64,000 nt of DNA from contig CP097466.1 of assembly GCA_041874725.1 (NCBI GenBank), forward strand, positions 6,386,001 through 6,450,000. The letters are read 5' to 3'. Source of the DNA: Duganella sp. BuS-21 (GTDB taxonomy: Bacteria > Pseudomonadota > Gammaproteobacteria > Burkholderiales > Burkholderiaceae_D). Both the position numbers and the translations under genes were made by a program. Positions 9,416 to 18,158 of the stretch are shown here, in pieces (within the stretch, counting starts at the first letter, position 1; each line of letters begins with the position of its first letter). The notes below the pieces were generated by a model. The model made no database searches, was not told where the DNA came from, and saw only the letters and a list, made by a program, of their open reading frames with translations.

Positions 9416-10678
9416 ATGCAGAAAAAAAGCCGATTGACCACTTACATCCTCCTGGGCCTGGCACTTGGGATTATTACCGGCTATTTTGCCCATGATCATC
9501 TTGAGAATCCGCTCGGCTTTGCCGACACCCTCTCGCTGATCACCACCCTGTTCCTGCGCCTGATCAAGATGATCATCGCGCCGCTGGTCTTCTCCACGCT
9601 GGTGGTTGGGATTGCCCGCATGGGTGACGCGTCGGAAGTGGGCCGCATCGGCATCAAGACCCTGGGCTGGTTCTTCCTGGCTTCGGTGATGTCGCTGAGC
9701 CTGGGCCTGATCCTGGTCAACCTGTTCCGTCCTGGCGACGCACTGCTGGGCCACATGGCCGCCACCGCCGCCAAGGCCGATCTGGCCACGTCCAGCCTGA
9801 CCCTGAAAGACTTCGTCACCCACCTGGTGCCGTCGTCGATCGTGGACGGCATGGCCAAGAACGAGATCCTGCAGATTGTGATCTTCTCGCTGTTCTTTGG
9901 TTCTGCTGCGGCTGCAGTGGGCGCCAAGGCCAACCCGCTGGTCGATGCGCTGGATGGCGTGGCCCACGTAATGCTCAAGGTCACCGGCTACGTGATGAAG
10001 TTCGCGCCGTTTGCGGTGTTCGCGGCGGTTGCCGGCACCATCGCCAAGAGCGGCCTGGGCGTGCTATCAACCTACGGCGTGTTCATGGCCGAGTTCTACT
10101 TCGGCATCGCGCTGCTGTGGGCCTTGCTGATCTTCATCGGCTTCCTGTTCCTGAAGGGCCGCATCTTCCAGCTGATGAAAGAAATGCGCAGCCCTGCGCT
10201 GCTGGCGTTCTCGACCGCGTCGAGCGAAGCGGCGTATCCGAAAACGCTGGAAGGCCTGGAGCGTTTCGGCGTGCGCAACCGCATCGCCGCGTTCGTGCTG
10301 CCGATCGGCTATTCGTTCAACCTGGACGGCTCGATGATGTACTGCACCTTCGCCACCGTGTTCATTGCACAGGCGTATGGCATCGAAATGTCGCTGGGCC
10401 AGCAGATGACCATGATGATGGTGCTGATGCTGACGTCGAAGGGCATGGCCGGCGTACCACGCGCCTCGCTGGTGGTGATTGCCGCCACGCTGAGCCAGTT
10501 CAACATTCCTGAAGCCGGCATGCTGCTGCTGCTGGGCATCGACCACTTCCTGGACATGGCGCGCTCGGCCACCAACGTGATCGGCAACGGCGTCGCCACC
10601 GCAGTCGTGGCCAAGTGGGAAGGCGAACTGACCGACCCGCTGCAAACCGGCGAACTGGCCGACAAGCCGCTGCCGTAA
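9416..10678 (+). CDS. Dicarboxylate/amino acid:cation symporter (DAACS family)
   Basis: Start ATG at 9416 gives 420 residues (MQKKSRLTTYILLGLALGII). Family motifs are present: re-entrant loop serines in AFSTASSEAAYPKTLE, GYSFNLDGSMMYCTFATVF, SKGMAGVPRASLVV and the substrate-binding helix MARSATNVIGNGVATAVV. This is the GltP/DctA fold, importing glutamate/aspartate or C4-dicarboxylates with protons or sodium. The TASSEAAYP stretch fits a GltP/GltT-like as well as DctA-like protein, so the substrate is left open. It is divergent from the GltL-like ATPase (123 bp between starts) and is followed by a strong terminator. Confidence 0.92.
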   Translation: MQKKSRLTTYILLGLALGIITGYFAHDHLENPLGFADTLSLITTLFLRLIKMIIAPLVFSTLVVGIARMGDASEVGRIGIKTLGWFFLASVMSLSLGLILVNLFRPGDALLGHMAATAAKADLATSSLTLKDFVTHLVPSSIVDGMAKNEILQIVIFSLFFGSAAAAVGAKANPLVDALDGVAHVMLKVTGYVMKFAPFAVFAAVAGTIAKSGLGVLSTYGVFMAEFYFGIALLWALLIFIGFLFLKGRIFQLMKEMRSPALLAFSTASSEAAYPKTLEGLERFGVRNRIAAFVLPIGYSFNLDGSMMYCTFATVFIAQAYGIEMSLGQQMTMMMVLMLTSKGMAGVPRASLVVIAATLSQFNIPEAGMLLLLGIDHFLDMARSATNVIGNGVATAVVAKWEGELTDPLQTGELADKPLP

Positions 10679-10695
10679 GCAGCACAGCCAAACAG

Positions 10696-10722
10696 AAGGC
10701 CACCTCGCGGTGGCCTTTTTTT
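10696..10722 (+). terminator. Rho-independent terminator of the DAACS gene
   Basis: A 9-bp stem aaggccacc / ggtggcctt with a tcgc loop runs directly into seven Ts. It lies 18 bp after the symporter stop. The A residues on the left arm may also let it serve the convergent 66-residue gene. Confidence 0.9.
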
Positions 10723-10724
10723 CG

Positions 10725-10925
10725 TCACAACCAAGTACGCTTTCCCTCCGGCTTGGCCCCCATCTCGCGCAACCTGCGCCGCAAACGAAGGTTATCGACC
10801 GTCGCGCCAACCAGCGCCAGCAGCATGATGATGCTCATCGCATCGCTGCCAAAGAACCTGAAAAACAGCGCCGCACCGCCCACGCACAACAGGCCGGTAA
10901 TCAACAACATCAAACCATCTTTCAT
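10725..10925 (-). CDS. Small two-helix membrane protein, unknown function
   Basis: Sixty-six residues from the ATG at 10925, which has an excellent Shine-Dalgarno (accggaggacgcg before the ATG); a longer reading from 11006 has no comparable site and was not used. Two hydrophobic segments (LMLLITGLLCVGGAALFFRFF and MSIIMLLALVGATV) are followed by a basic cytoplasmic tail DNLRLRRRLREMGAKPEGK. I do not recognise the family. It reads in toward the symporter terminator. Confidence 0.6.
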   Translation of the reverse strand: MKDGLMLLITGLLCVGGAALFFRFFGSDAMSIIMLLALVGATVDNLRLRRRLREMGAKPEGKRTWL

Positions 10926-11113
10926 CGCGTCCTCCGGTATGCAATAGGTCTTCGGAGCGTAGTCTGCGCGGCCATAATGCGCTTTGCGGTAGCGCATATC
11001 AAGCAAGCGGGACTGTTGTGCGGAATCGTTAGTTGGATTGGCGCTTTTCGCAATTGGGATGCGTCCAGGGCTGATGCACCATCTGGAGATAATTCTATTT
11101 GGATGGAGACGAT

Positions 11114-12682
11114 ATGACTGCTTCGCGGCGCACTGCGTTGAAGACTTTGCTGGCTGGCGTGGCGGCGGCCCCGCAGTTGGCGCATGCTGTGCCAGAACCG
11201 AAGTGGGCGCGCGGCGTCGAAGGCCAGCGCAAGGCGGACCTGGGCAACGGCACCTTCCTCAACCCCATCCTCGCCGGCGACCATCCCGATCCCACCATCC
11301 TCAAGGACGGCGATGATTACTACATGACGTTTTCCTCCTTCCTGTCCTACCCCGGCGTCATCATCTGGCGATCGCAAGACCTGGTGAACTGGCAACCCAT
11401 CGGCCCCGCCCTCACCAAACCGCTCGGCAGCATCTGGGCCATGGACCTGGTCAAGCACAATAACCGCTACTTCATCTACATCCCCGCCGGCACCAGCATC
11501 TACGTCATCTGGGCCGACAACATCAAAGGCCCGTGGAGCGATCCGATCGACCTGAAAATCGAAGGCGCCATCGATCCAGGCCACGCGGTCGGTGAAGACG
11601 GCAAGCGCTACCTGTTCGTCAACGGCGTGCGCCGCATCGCCCTGACCGACGATGGCCTGGCCACCGCCGGCACGCTGGAAAAAGTCTACGAACCCTGGCG
11701 CTATCCAAAGGAATGGGTGGTGGAGATGTTCGCCCCCGAGGGCCCCAAGCTGCTCAAGCGCGGCGAATGGTTCTATCTCGTGATGGCCGTCGGCGGCACC
11801 TCCGGCCCACCGACCAGCCACATGGTGATCGCCGCCCGCTCGCGCTCCATCCATGGCCCATGGGAAAACCACCCGCAAAACCCACTGGTGCGCACCCACA
11901 GCGCTGAAGAAAAATGGTGGTCACGCGGCCACGCCACGCTGGTGGAAGGCCCTGCCGGCGATTGGTGGATGGTCTACCACGGCTACGAAAACGGCTACCG
12001 CACGCTGGGCCGCCAATGCCTGCTCGAACCTATCGAGTGGACCAAGGACGGCTGGTTCACAGCCAAAGGCGGCGACCTGTCCGCACCGCTGCCGATGCCG
12101 AAAAAAGGTAAAGCCCAGCAGCACAACTTCGCCAAGTCGGATGATTTCAAGACGCTGAAGTTCGGCGTGCAGTGGAGCTTCTTCAATCCGGGAGCAAACG
12201 AGATGAACCGCGTGCAGCACACGCCTGGCGTGCTGGCCATCAAAGGCAAAGGCACGTCGCCGGTGGATTCATCGCCGCTGACTTTCATCACCGGCGACCG
12301 CGCCTACGAAGCCACCATCACCATGGACATCGGCCCTGATGCGGAAGGCGGCCTGCTACTGCACTACAACGAACGCGCCTACGTCGGCATCGGCTTCACA
12401 CCAACGCAGATGAAAACCTTCGTCCACTCGCAGGAGCAAAGCTGGATGCGTGAAAAGATGGATGTCTCCACCGTCCATATCCGCGTCAGGAACGATCGCC
12501 ACATCGTGACCTTCCACTACTCGCTGGACGGCACAAACTGGATACAGCATGTGTGGCAGATGGAAGTCTCCGGCCTGCACCACAACGTGTTCGGCGGCTT
12601 CGCCAGCCTGCAGCCCGGCGTGTATAGCGCGGGGGCAGGCGTGGTGAAGCTGCGCGATTTTAAATATCGCGCCCTGGCCTAG
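11114..12682 (+). CDS. Glycoside hydrolase family 43 enzyme, Tat-exported
   Basis: Start chosen at ATG 11114, which has ggagacgat directly before it; an ATG 15 bp upstream is less well placed. The 522-residue product begins MTASRRTALKTLLAGVAAAP, a twin-arginine signal. The five-bladed propeller of GH43 shows the catalytic base region LAGDHPDPTILKDGDDYYM, AIDPGHAVGEDGKRYLFVNG and the general-acid region VEMFAPEGPKLLKRGEWFYL. A C-terminal beta-sandwich (GH43_C2-like, from about residue 340) follows. GH43 enzymes are beta-xylosidases or alpha-L-arabinofuranosidases; which one cannot be told. It probably degrades hemicellulose oligomers in the periplasm. It converges with the M20 peptidase with a 3-bp gap. 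Confidence 0.88.
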   Translation: MTASRRTALKTLLAGVAAAPQLAHAVPEPKWARGVEGQRKADLGNGTFLNPILAGDHPDPTILKDGDDYYMTFSSFLSYPGVIIWRSQDLVNWQPIGPALTKPLGSIWAMDLVKHNNRYFIYIPAGTSIYVIWADNIKGPWSDPIDLKIEGAIDPGHAVGEDGKRYLFVNGVRRIALTDDGLATAGTLEKVYEPWRYPKEWVVEMFAPEGPKLLKRGEWFYLVMAVGGTSGPPTSHMVIAARSRSIHGPWENHPQNPLVRTHSAEEKWWSRGHATLVEGPAGDWWMVYHGYENGYRTLGRQCLLEPIEWTKDGWFTAKGGDLSAPLPMPKKGKAQQHNFAKSDDFKTLKFGVQWSFFNPGANEMNRVQHTPGVLAIKGKGTSPVDSSPLTFITGDRAYEATITMDIGPDAEGGLLLHYNERAYVGIGFTPTQMKTFVHSQEQSWMREKMDVSTVHIRVRNDRHIVTFHYSLDGTNWIQHVWQMEVSGLHHNVFGGFASLQPGVYSAGAGVVKLRDFKYRALA

Positions 12683-12685
12683 ATC

Positions 12686-14107
12686 TTAGATCTGCTCGGC
12701 GTAGGTTTTCACCAGCTCGTGCAGGAAGACGCGGCCCTCCATCAGCGACTGCACGCCGATGTACTCGTTCAAGCCGTGGATGTTGCCGAGGTCCGGCGTC
12801 AGGAAAATGCCGCTGATGCCGTAGGTCGGAATACCGGCCGCGTTGAGGAACTGGCCGTCGGTGGCGCCGGACTGCAGGATCGGCATCACCGGCACGCCAG
12901 GCCACATCTTCGCGGTCAGCTTCTCCACCGGCTCCATGATGGCGCGCGTCAGCACCGGCGGCGGCGCGTTTTCGCCGCGTATCTCCAGCGTCTCCACCTT
13001 CACCGCAGGATCGTTGATCGCCTTCACCAGCGCCTGGCGCACGGTCTCCTGCGTCACACCTGGGAAGATGCGGCAGTTGACGTTGGCGCGGGCGCGCTGC
13101 GGCAGGGCATTGGTGGCGTGGCCGGCATCAAGCATGGTCGCCACGCAGGTGGTATGCAGCATGGCGGCCCAACTGGCGTCGGCCTTCGACACGGTGGCAA
13201 CCGCTTTGGTGTCGGCAGGATTCTTCACCACGGACTTCATCGCATCGGCGATCGGCTTGTTGCCGGCGTCGAGCTGAATCTTCGCCATTGCGTTCAGATA
13301 GCCCTTGCTGCCGTCGGTCAGCTGAATCGGGAACTCGTAGCCCTGCACCTTGGTCAGCGCGCCGGCCAGGTGATAGATGGCGTTGTCCTTCATCGGACGC
13401 GAGCTGTGGCCGCCGCGATTGATCACCTCCAGGCGATAGTTCTGCGCCACCTTCTCGCCGGCCTGCACGGTCATCGACACGCGCTTGCCGCTTGCATTCA
13501 ATTCGCCGCCGGCGCCTTCGTTCAGCGCATAGCCGGCGTCGATCAGCTCACGGCGATTCTTGGTCAGCCACTCCGCGCCGTTGAAGGCGCCAGCGGTCTC
13601 TTCACCGCAGGTCAGCGCCATCTTCAGCGTGTGGCGCGGCTGGTAGCCTTCCTGCTTGAAGCGGATCAGGGAGTCGGCCCAGATCGCGGCTTGCGCCTTG
13701 TCGTCCACCACGCCGCGTGCGTAGAACTTGCCGTCCTCCTCGATCAGCGTGAACGGATCACGGGTCCAGTCTTCACGCTTGGCTTCCACCACGTCGATAT
13801 GCGCCAGCAGCAAAATGGCTTTCGCCTTCGGATCGCGGCCCGGCATCACGGCCACCAAACCACCCTCCTTCGGATGCGCGGGATCGGCGAACAGGTGCAG
13901 GTCCGATTCCGGGAAGCCGGCCGTCTTCAGGCGCGCGGCGATGCGCTCGGCCGCCAGCGTGCAGCTGCCGGACGACAGCGTGGTATTGGTTTCGACCAGC
14001 TCTTTGTAGAGGGCGCGGAACTGCTGTTCGGTTGGATCGGCGGCGTAGGCATTTTGCACGCATGCCAGCATGGCGGTGACTGCACCCAGAACAAAACGAG
14101 ACTTCAT
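12686..14107 (-). CDS. M20/M25/M40-family metallopeptidase, exported
   Basis: A 473-residue protein with a signal peptide (MKSRFVLGAVTAMLACVQNAYA). Di-zinc site residues are visible: LLAHIDVV (His, then Asp), RGVVDDKAQAA (bridging Asp), TCGEETAG (catalytic Glu pair), and the C-terminal His in GNIHGLNEY. The inserted dimerisation domain contains INRGGHSSRP. Members hydrolyse dipeptides or N-acyl amino acids; export suggests periplasmic peptide scavenging. The Shine-Dalgarno aaggatcgacc precedes ATG 14107. It is 19 bp downstream of the ABC exporter and may be transcribed with it. Confidence 0.88.
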   Translation of the reverse strand: MKSRFVLGAVTAMLACVQNAYAADPTEQQFRALYKELVETNTTLSSGSCTLAAERIAARLKTAGFPESDLHLFADPAHPKEGGLVAVMPGRDPKAKAILLLAHIDVVEAKREDWTRDPFTLIEEDGKFYARGVVDDKAQAAIWADSLIRFKQEGYQPRHTLKMALTCGEETAGAFNGAEWLTKNRRELIDAGYALNEGAGGELNASGKRVSMTVQAGEKVAQNYRLEVINRGGHSSRPMKDNAIYHLAGALTKVQGYEFPIQLTDGSKGYLNAMAKIQLDAGNKPIADAMKSVVKNPADTKAVATVSKADASWAAMLHTTCVATMLDAGHATNALPQRARANVNCRIFPGVTQETVRQALVKAINDPAVKVETLEIRGENAPPPVLTRAIMEPVEKLTAKMWPGVPVMPILQSGATDGQFLNAAGIPTYGISGIFLTPDLGNIHGLNEYIGVQSLMEGRVFLHELVKTYAEQI

Positions 14108-14126
14108 GGTCGATCCTTTGGTTAAC

Positions 14127-15971
14127 TTAAACTATGTTCACAATGTCTTCTTCGTCAGCCTTGGCCTGCTGGCGCTCCCACATTTGAGCATACAGTCCGT
14201 CCGCTGCCAATAGGGATTGGTGTGTTCCGCGCTCGACGATGCGACCGTGATCGAGCACCAGGATCTGCTGCGCGTCGGCCACGGTGGACAAGCGGTGCGC
14301 GATCACCATGGTGGTGCGCGTGCGCGAGATTTCCTTCAACTGCGCCTGGATCGCCTGCTCCGCCTTGGAGTCCAGCGCCGACGTGGCCTCGTCGAAGATC
14401 AGGATGGCGGGATTCTTCAACAGCGTGCGGGCAATCGCCACGCGCTGCTTCTCGCCGCCCGAGAGTTTCAGGCCACGCTCGCCCACCATGGTCTGGTAAC
14501 CGTCCGGCAGGGTCTCGATGAAATCGTGGATCGATGCGGCGCGCGCAACGGCCACGATCTCGTCATGCGTGGCGCCCGGCTTGCCGTAGGCGATGTTGTA
14601 TTCGATGCTGTCGTTGAACAGCACCGTATCCTGCGGCACGATGCCGATGGCGTGGCGCACCGAGTCCTGCGTCAGCGAGCGCAGGTCCTGGCCATCGATG
14701 GTGATACCGCCGGCGTTCACCTCGTAGAAGCGGAACAGCAATCGCGACAAGGTCGACTTGCCCGAGCCGCTATGCCCCACCACCGCCGTGGTGGTGCCCG
14801 GCGCGATAGTGAAGTCGACGTCGAACAGGATCTGGCGCTTCGGATCGTAGCTGAAGTCCACGTGGTTGAAGCGCACCTGCGCGCCGTGCGTGACCAGCGG
14901 CTGCGCATCCTTGGCGTCGGCGATCTCACGGTTCTGGTCCAGCAGCGAGAACAACTTCTCCATGTCGGCCAGGCTTTGCTTGATCTCGCGATAGATCACG
15001 CCGAGGAAGTTGAGCGGGATATACAGCTGGATCATGAAGGCGTTCACCAGCACCAGATCGCCCAGGGTCATCTTGCCGTCGATGACGCCGACCGTGGCGC
15101 GCCACAGTATCAACGTCACGGCCACCGCGATGATCATCGACTGCCCGGTGTTCAGCAGCGACAGCGAGGTCTGCGATTTGACGGCGGCGCTTTCGTAGCG
15201 CTGCAGGCCTTCGTCGTAGCGTTTGGCTTCGTATTCCTCGTTGCCGAAGTACTTCACCGTTTCGTAGTTGATGAGCGAGTCGATGGCCTTGGTATTGGCC
15301 TTCGAATCCAGCTCGTTCATGGTGCGGCGGAAGTGCGTGCGCCAGTTGGTGATGATGATGGTGAAGCTGATGTACGACACCAGCGCCACCGCAGTGATCA
15401 CCGTGAACCAGATGTCATAGTGCGTGACGAGGTAGCCCAGCACCAGCGTGATCTCCACCAGCGTCGGCAGGATGTTGAACAGCGTGTACGAGATCAGCGA
15501 GCCCACCGCACGCGTGCCGCGTTCGATATCGCGCGTCATGCCGCCGGTCTGGCGGTTCAGGTGGAAGCGCAGCGACAGCGCGTGCAAATGGCGGAACACC
15601 TGCAGCGCGATGGTCCGTACCGCGCGCTGCGTCACGCGCGCGAACAGGAATTCGCGCAACTCGGTGAACAGCGTGGTCGAGACGCGCAGGATGCCGTAGG
15701 CGACCAGCGCGCCGAGCGGCAACACCAGCAAGGCTTGCGGGTGCGAGGGCGAAATGGTCAGCGAATCGATGAGTTTCTTCATCACGACCGGCACGCCGAC
15801 GTTGGCCAGCTTGGCGCCAACCAGGCAACACAGCGCCAGCGCGACGCGCCATTTGTAGACCCACAAATAAGGGATGAGTGTTTTCAGGGTGGCGGCATCG
15901 CTGCGCGGCGGGGCTGCGTTGCTGGCGGCGGGGCTGGCGGGGGCGGGCGGGGAATCGGCGTAACGGCGCAT
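14127..15971 (-). CDS. Atm1/HMT1-type ABC exporter (fused membrane and ATPase domains)
   Basis: From ATG 15971 the product has 614 residues; a longer upstream reading runs into the promoter of yciA and is rejected. Six membrane helices (about residues 40-330) are followed by an ATPase domain with Walker A GHSGSGKST at about 398, signature LSGGEKQRVAIA at about 500, Walker B ILIFDEATSALD at about 520 and H-loop IAHRLST. The membrane domain motifs RDIERGTRAVGSLISYTLFN and NYETVKYFGNEEYEAKRY are characteristic of the Atm1/ABCB7 group, which exports glutathione-conjugated metals or sulfur species. It is divergent from yciA with only 61 bp between starts. Confidence 0.9.
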   Translation of the reverse strand: MRRYADSPPAPASPAASNAAPPRSDAATLKTLIPYLWVYKWRVALALCCLVGAKLANVGVPVVMKKLIDSLTISPSHPQALLVLPLGALVAYGILRVSTTLFTELREFLFARVTQRAVRTIALQVFRHLHALSLRFHLNRQTGGMTRDIERGTRAVGSLISYTLFNILPTLVEITLVLGYLVTHYDIWFTVITAVALVSYISFTIIITNWRTHFRRTMNELDSKANTKAIDSLINYETVKYFGNEEYEAKRYDEGLQRYESAAVKSQTSLSLLNTGQSMIIAVAVTLILWRATVGVIDGKMTLGDLVLVNAFMIQLYIPLNFLGVIYREIKQSLADMEKLFSLLDQNREIADAKDAQPLVTHGAQVRFNHVDFSYDPKRQILFDVDFTIAPGTTTAVVGHSGSGKSTLSRLLFRFYEVNAGGITIDGQDLRSLTQDSVRHAIGIVPQDTVLFNDSIEYNIAYGKPGATHDEIVAVARAASIHDFIETLPDGYQTMVGERGLKLSGGEKQRVAIARTLLKNPAILIFDEATSALDSKAEQAIQAQLKEISRTRTTMVIAHRLSTVADAQQILVLDHGRIVERGTHQSLLAADGLYAQMWERQQAKADEEDIVNIV

Positions 15972-16032
15972 GGCGGATCTTGGCTTTTTATGGTTCAATC
16001 CCGGTAATTGTAGCCCCTGAAGAGAAATCACG

Positions 16033-16500
16033 ATGACCACGCCTGAAAATCCCGCCACCAACGCCACCAACGCCGCCAATCCCGTCAACGCCGTCAATCG
16101 CGGCCTGCCTGCCGGGAAGATGCCGGAACTGCGCATGATGCCAGCGCCTTCCGACGCCAATGTGTACGGCGACGTCTTCGGCGGCTGGATCATGGCGCAG
16201 GTCGACATCGCCGGTTCGCTGCCGGCCACGCGCCGCGCCAATGGCCGGGTAGCCACCATCGCGGTCAACTCCTTCGTGTTCAAGAATCCGGTATTCGTAG
16301 GCGACCTGCTGTCGTTCTATGCTGATATTGTCAAGGTTGGCAATACGTCCATCACCGTGCAGGTCGAGGTGTACGCGGAGCGCAACCGCCTGCAGGCCGA
16401 CACCGTGAAAGTGACGGAAGCAACGCTGACCTACGTCGCCACCGATTCCGACCGCAAGCCGCGCAAGGTGCCGTCGATCGAAACCTTGATCCAGTCCTGA
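16033..16500 (+). CDS. yciA: YciA-type acyl-CoA thioesterase
   Basis: 155 residues, single hotdog domain. The catalytic region reads DANVYGDVFGGWIMAQVDIAG (Asp within the GDVFGGW motif) followed by VNSFVFKNPVFVGDLLSFYA, as in YciA. It hydrolyses short- to long-chain acyl-CoAs in the cytoplasm. The N-terminus carries an Asn/Ala-rich extension (NATNAANPVNAVN) of about 25 residues that looks unstructured. It is followed 13 bp later by the PhoD-family gene and probably shares its transcript. Confidence 0.92.
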   Translation: MTTPENPATNATNAANPVNAVNRGLPAGKMPELRMMPAPSDANVYGDVFGGWIMAQVDIAGSLPATRRANGRVATIAVNSFVFKNPVFVGDLLSFYADIVKVGNTSITVQVEVYAERNRLQADTVKVTEATLTYVATDSDRKPRKVPSIETLIQS

Positions 16501-16513
16501 GCCCCGGCGGCGC

Positions 16514-18118
16514 ATGGACCTGGACCGCCGCATCTTCCTCGCCACCACCGGCCGCCTGACCACACTCGGCGCGGCCGCCGCGCTGACCAGCGCCAGCACC
16601 GCAGCCCTTGCGCAGAACCGCGTCGCCGCGCGCGAAGGCGGCAACGCTTATCCTTTCAGCCTGGGCGTCGCCAGCGGCTCGCCGCTGCCGGACGCCGTCA
16701 TCATCTGGACCCGTATCCTGTTCGACCCGCTCAACGCCGCTGCCATGCCGGCGCTGGCCTTCAGCGTGCGCTGGGAAATGGCGGAGGACGAACAGTTCCG
16801 CCGCATCGTCGCCAAGGGCACGGCCAGCGCCGCGCCCGAGCTGGCGCACAGCGTACACGTCGACGTCACCGGCTTGCAGGCGGAGCGCTGGTACTGCTAC
16901 CGCTTCATGCTGGGCGACGCCGTCAGCCCGATCGGCCGCACGCGCACCGCGCCGGCCGCCGCAGTCATGCCCAAAGCGCTGAAGCTGGCCGTCGCCTCCT
17001 GTCAGCATTGGGAATTCGGCAGCTACGCCGCGCACCGCCACATCGCCGCCGCAGCGCCCGACCTGGTGGCCTTCCTGGGCGATTACATCTACGAGTGGGG
17101 GCCATACCAGCTGCAACACCCGAAAACGGCTGTACGGGTCTCTGAGAGCTTCAGGCTGGCCGACTACCGCGCCCGCTACGCCCAGTACAAAACCGACCGC
17201 GACCTGCAGGCCGCGCACCAGGCCGCGCCGTGGATCGTCACCTGGGACGACCACGAAGTCGCCAACGACTACGGCAACGAACGCGACGAGCGCCTCGATC
17301 CGCGCTTCCTGCAGCGCCGGGCCGCCGCCTACCAGGCCTTCTACGAGCACATGCCGCTGCGGGCGGCACCGGCCGGCCGCGACTTCGCCCACCTGCGCAT
17401 CTACCAGCGCTACGACTGGGGCCGGCTGGCGCGCTTCCACGTGCTGGACGACCGCCAGTACCGCGCCAACCTGGCCTGCCCGCCGGCGGGACGCGGCGGC
17501 TCCAGCTCGGTCCTCAAGCGCGCCTGCCCGACGCTGATGGAAGCCGGCCGCAGCATGCTCGGCCAGCAGCAGGAACAATGGCTGGCGCAGGGGCTGAGCA
17601 GCTCGACCGCGCGCTGGAACATCCTGGCCCAGCAAACACTGATGGCGCAGAACAGCCAAGTGCCGATCAACAAGGAAGGCGACGGCCGCTTCTGGACCGA
17701 TGGCTGGGATGGCTACCCGCTGGCGCGCCAGCGCCTGCTTGACACCCTGCACGCCAGCCGCGCCGCCAATCCGCTGGTGCTCTCCGGCGACGTGCACAGC
17801 TTCTTTGCCTGCGAACTGACACGCAACCCGGCGCGTCCCCGTGCGGCGGGCAACCCGGTGCTGGCGACCGAATTCTGCGGCACCTCGGTCACCTCGCCGT
17901 CGCGCCCGCAAGCACGTACCGAGCAGTACGTATCGATGAATCACGGCATCAAATATGGCCGCAGCGACAAGCGTGGTTACATGCTGCTGACCATCACGCC
18001 GGACACGGCGAGCGTCGATTTTCTTGCCCTGGACAATGTCCACGACAACGCCAGCGCCATCGAGCGCGCGGCCCGCTTCGTGGTGCGCAACGGCCGGCCG
18101 GGCCCGGATCGCGCTTGA
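16514..18118 (+). CDS. phoD: PhoD-family alkaline phosphatase/phosphodiesterase, Tat-exported
   Basis: 534 residues. The N-terminus MDLDRRIFLATTGR plus a hydrophobic alanine-rich stretch is a twin-arginine signal. The PhoD N-terminal Ig-like domain (SLGVASGSPLPDAVIIWTR) is followed by the metallophosphatase core: FLGDYIYEWG at about 187, TWDDHEVANDY at about 244, and LSGDVHSFF at about 423. The family uses Fe/Ca to release phosphate from mono- and diesters in the periplasm, usually under phosphate limitation; no clear Pho box was found in the short gap after yciA. Confidence 0.9.
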   Translation: MDLDRRIFLATTGRLTTLGAAAALTSASTAALAQNRVAAREGGNAYPFSLGVASGSPLPDAVIIWTRILFDPLNAAAMPALAFSVRWEMAEDEQFRRIVAKGTASAAPELAHSVHVDVTGLQAERWYCYRFMLGDAVSPIGRTRTAPAAAVMPKALKLAVASCQHWEFGSYAAHRHIAAAAPDLVAFLGDYIYEWGPYQLQHPKTAVRVSESFRLADYRARYAQYKTDRDLQAAHQAAPWIVTWDDHEVANDYGNERDERLDPRFLQRRAAAYQAFYEHMPLRAAPAGRDFAHLRIYQRYDWGRLARFHVLDDRQYRANLACPPAGRGGSSSVLKRACPTLMEAGRSMLGQQQEQWLAQGLSSSTARWNILAQQTLMAQNSQVPINKEGDGRFWTDGWDGYPLARQRLLDTLHASRAANPLVLSGDVHSFFACELTRNPARPRAAGNPVLATEFCGTSVTSPSRPQARTEQYVSMNHGIKYGRSDKRGYMLLTITPDTASVDFLALDNVHDNASAIERAARFVVRNGRPGPDRA

Positions 18119-18158
18119 AACGCGGCGGCCAGGTCCATGCGACTATCATTCAGGGAAT

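Noticed and set aside
10926..11006. N-terminal extension of the 66-residue membrane protein
   Set aside because: The ATG at 10925 has a strong Shine-Dalgarno, and the extra 27 residues are polar and unlike the rest.
14217..16007. 596-codon plus-strand open frame
   Set aside because: Antisense to the ABC exporter whose motifs are all intact; composition is that of a shadow frame.
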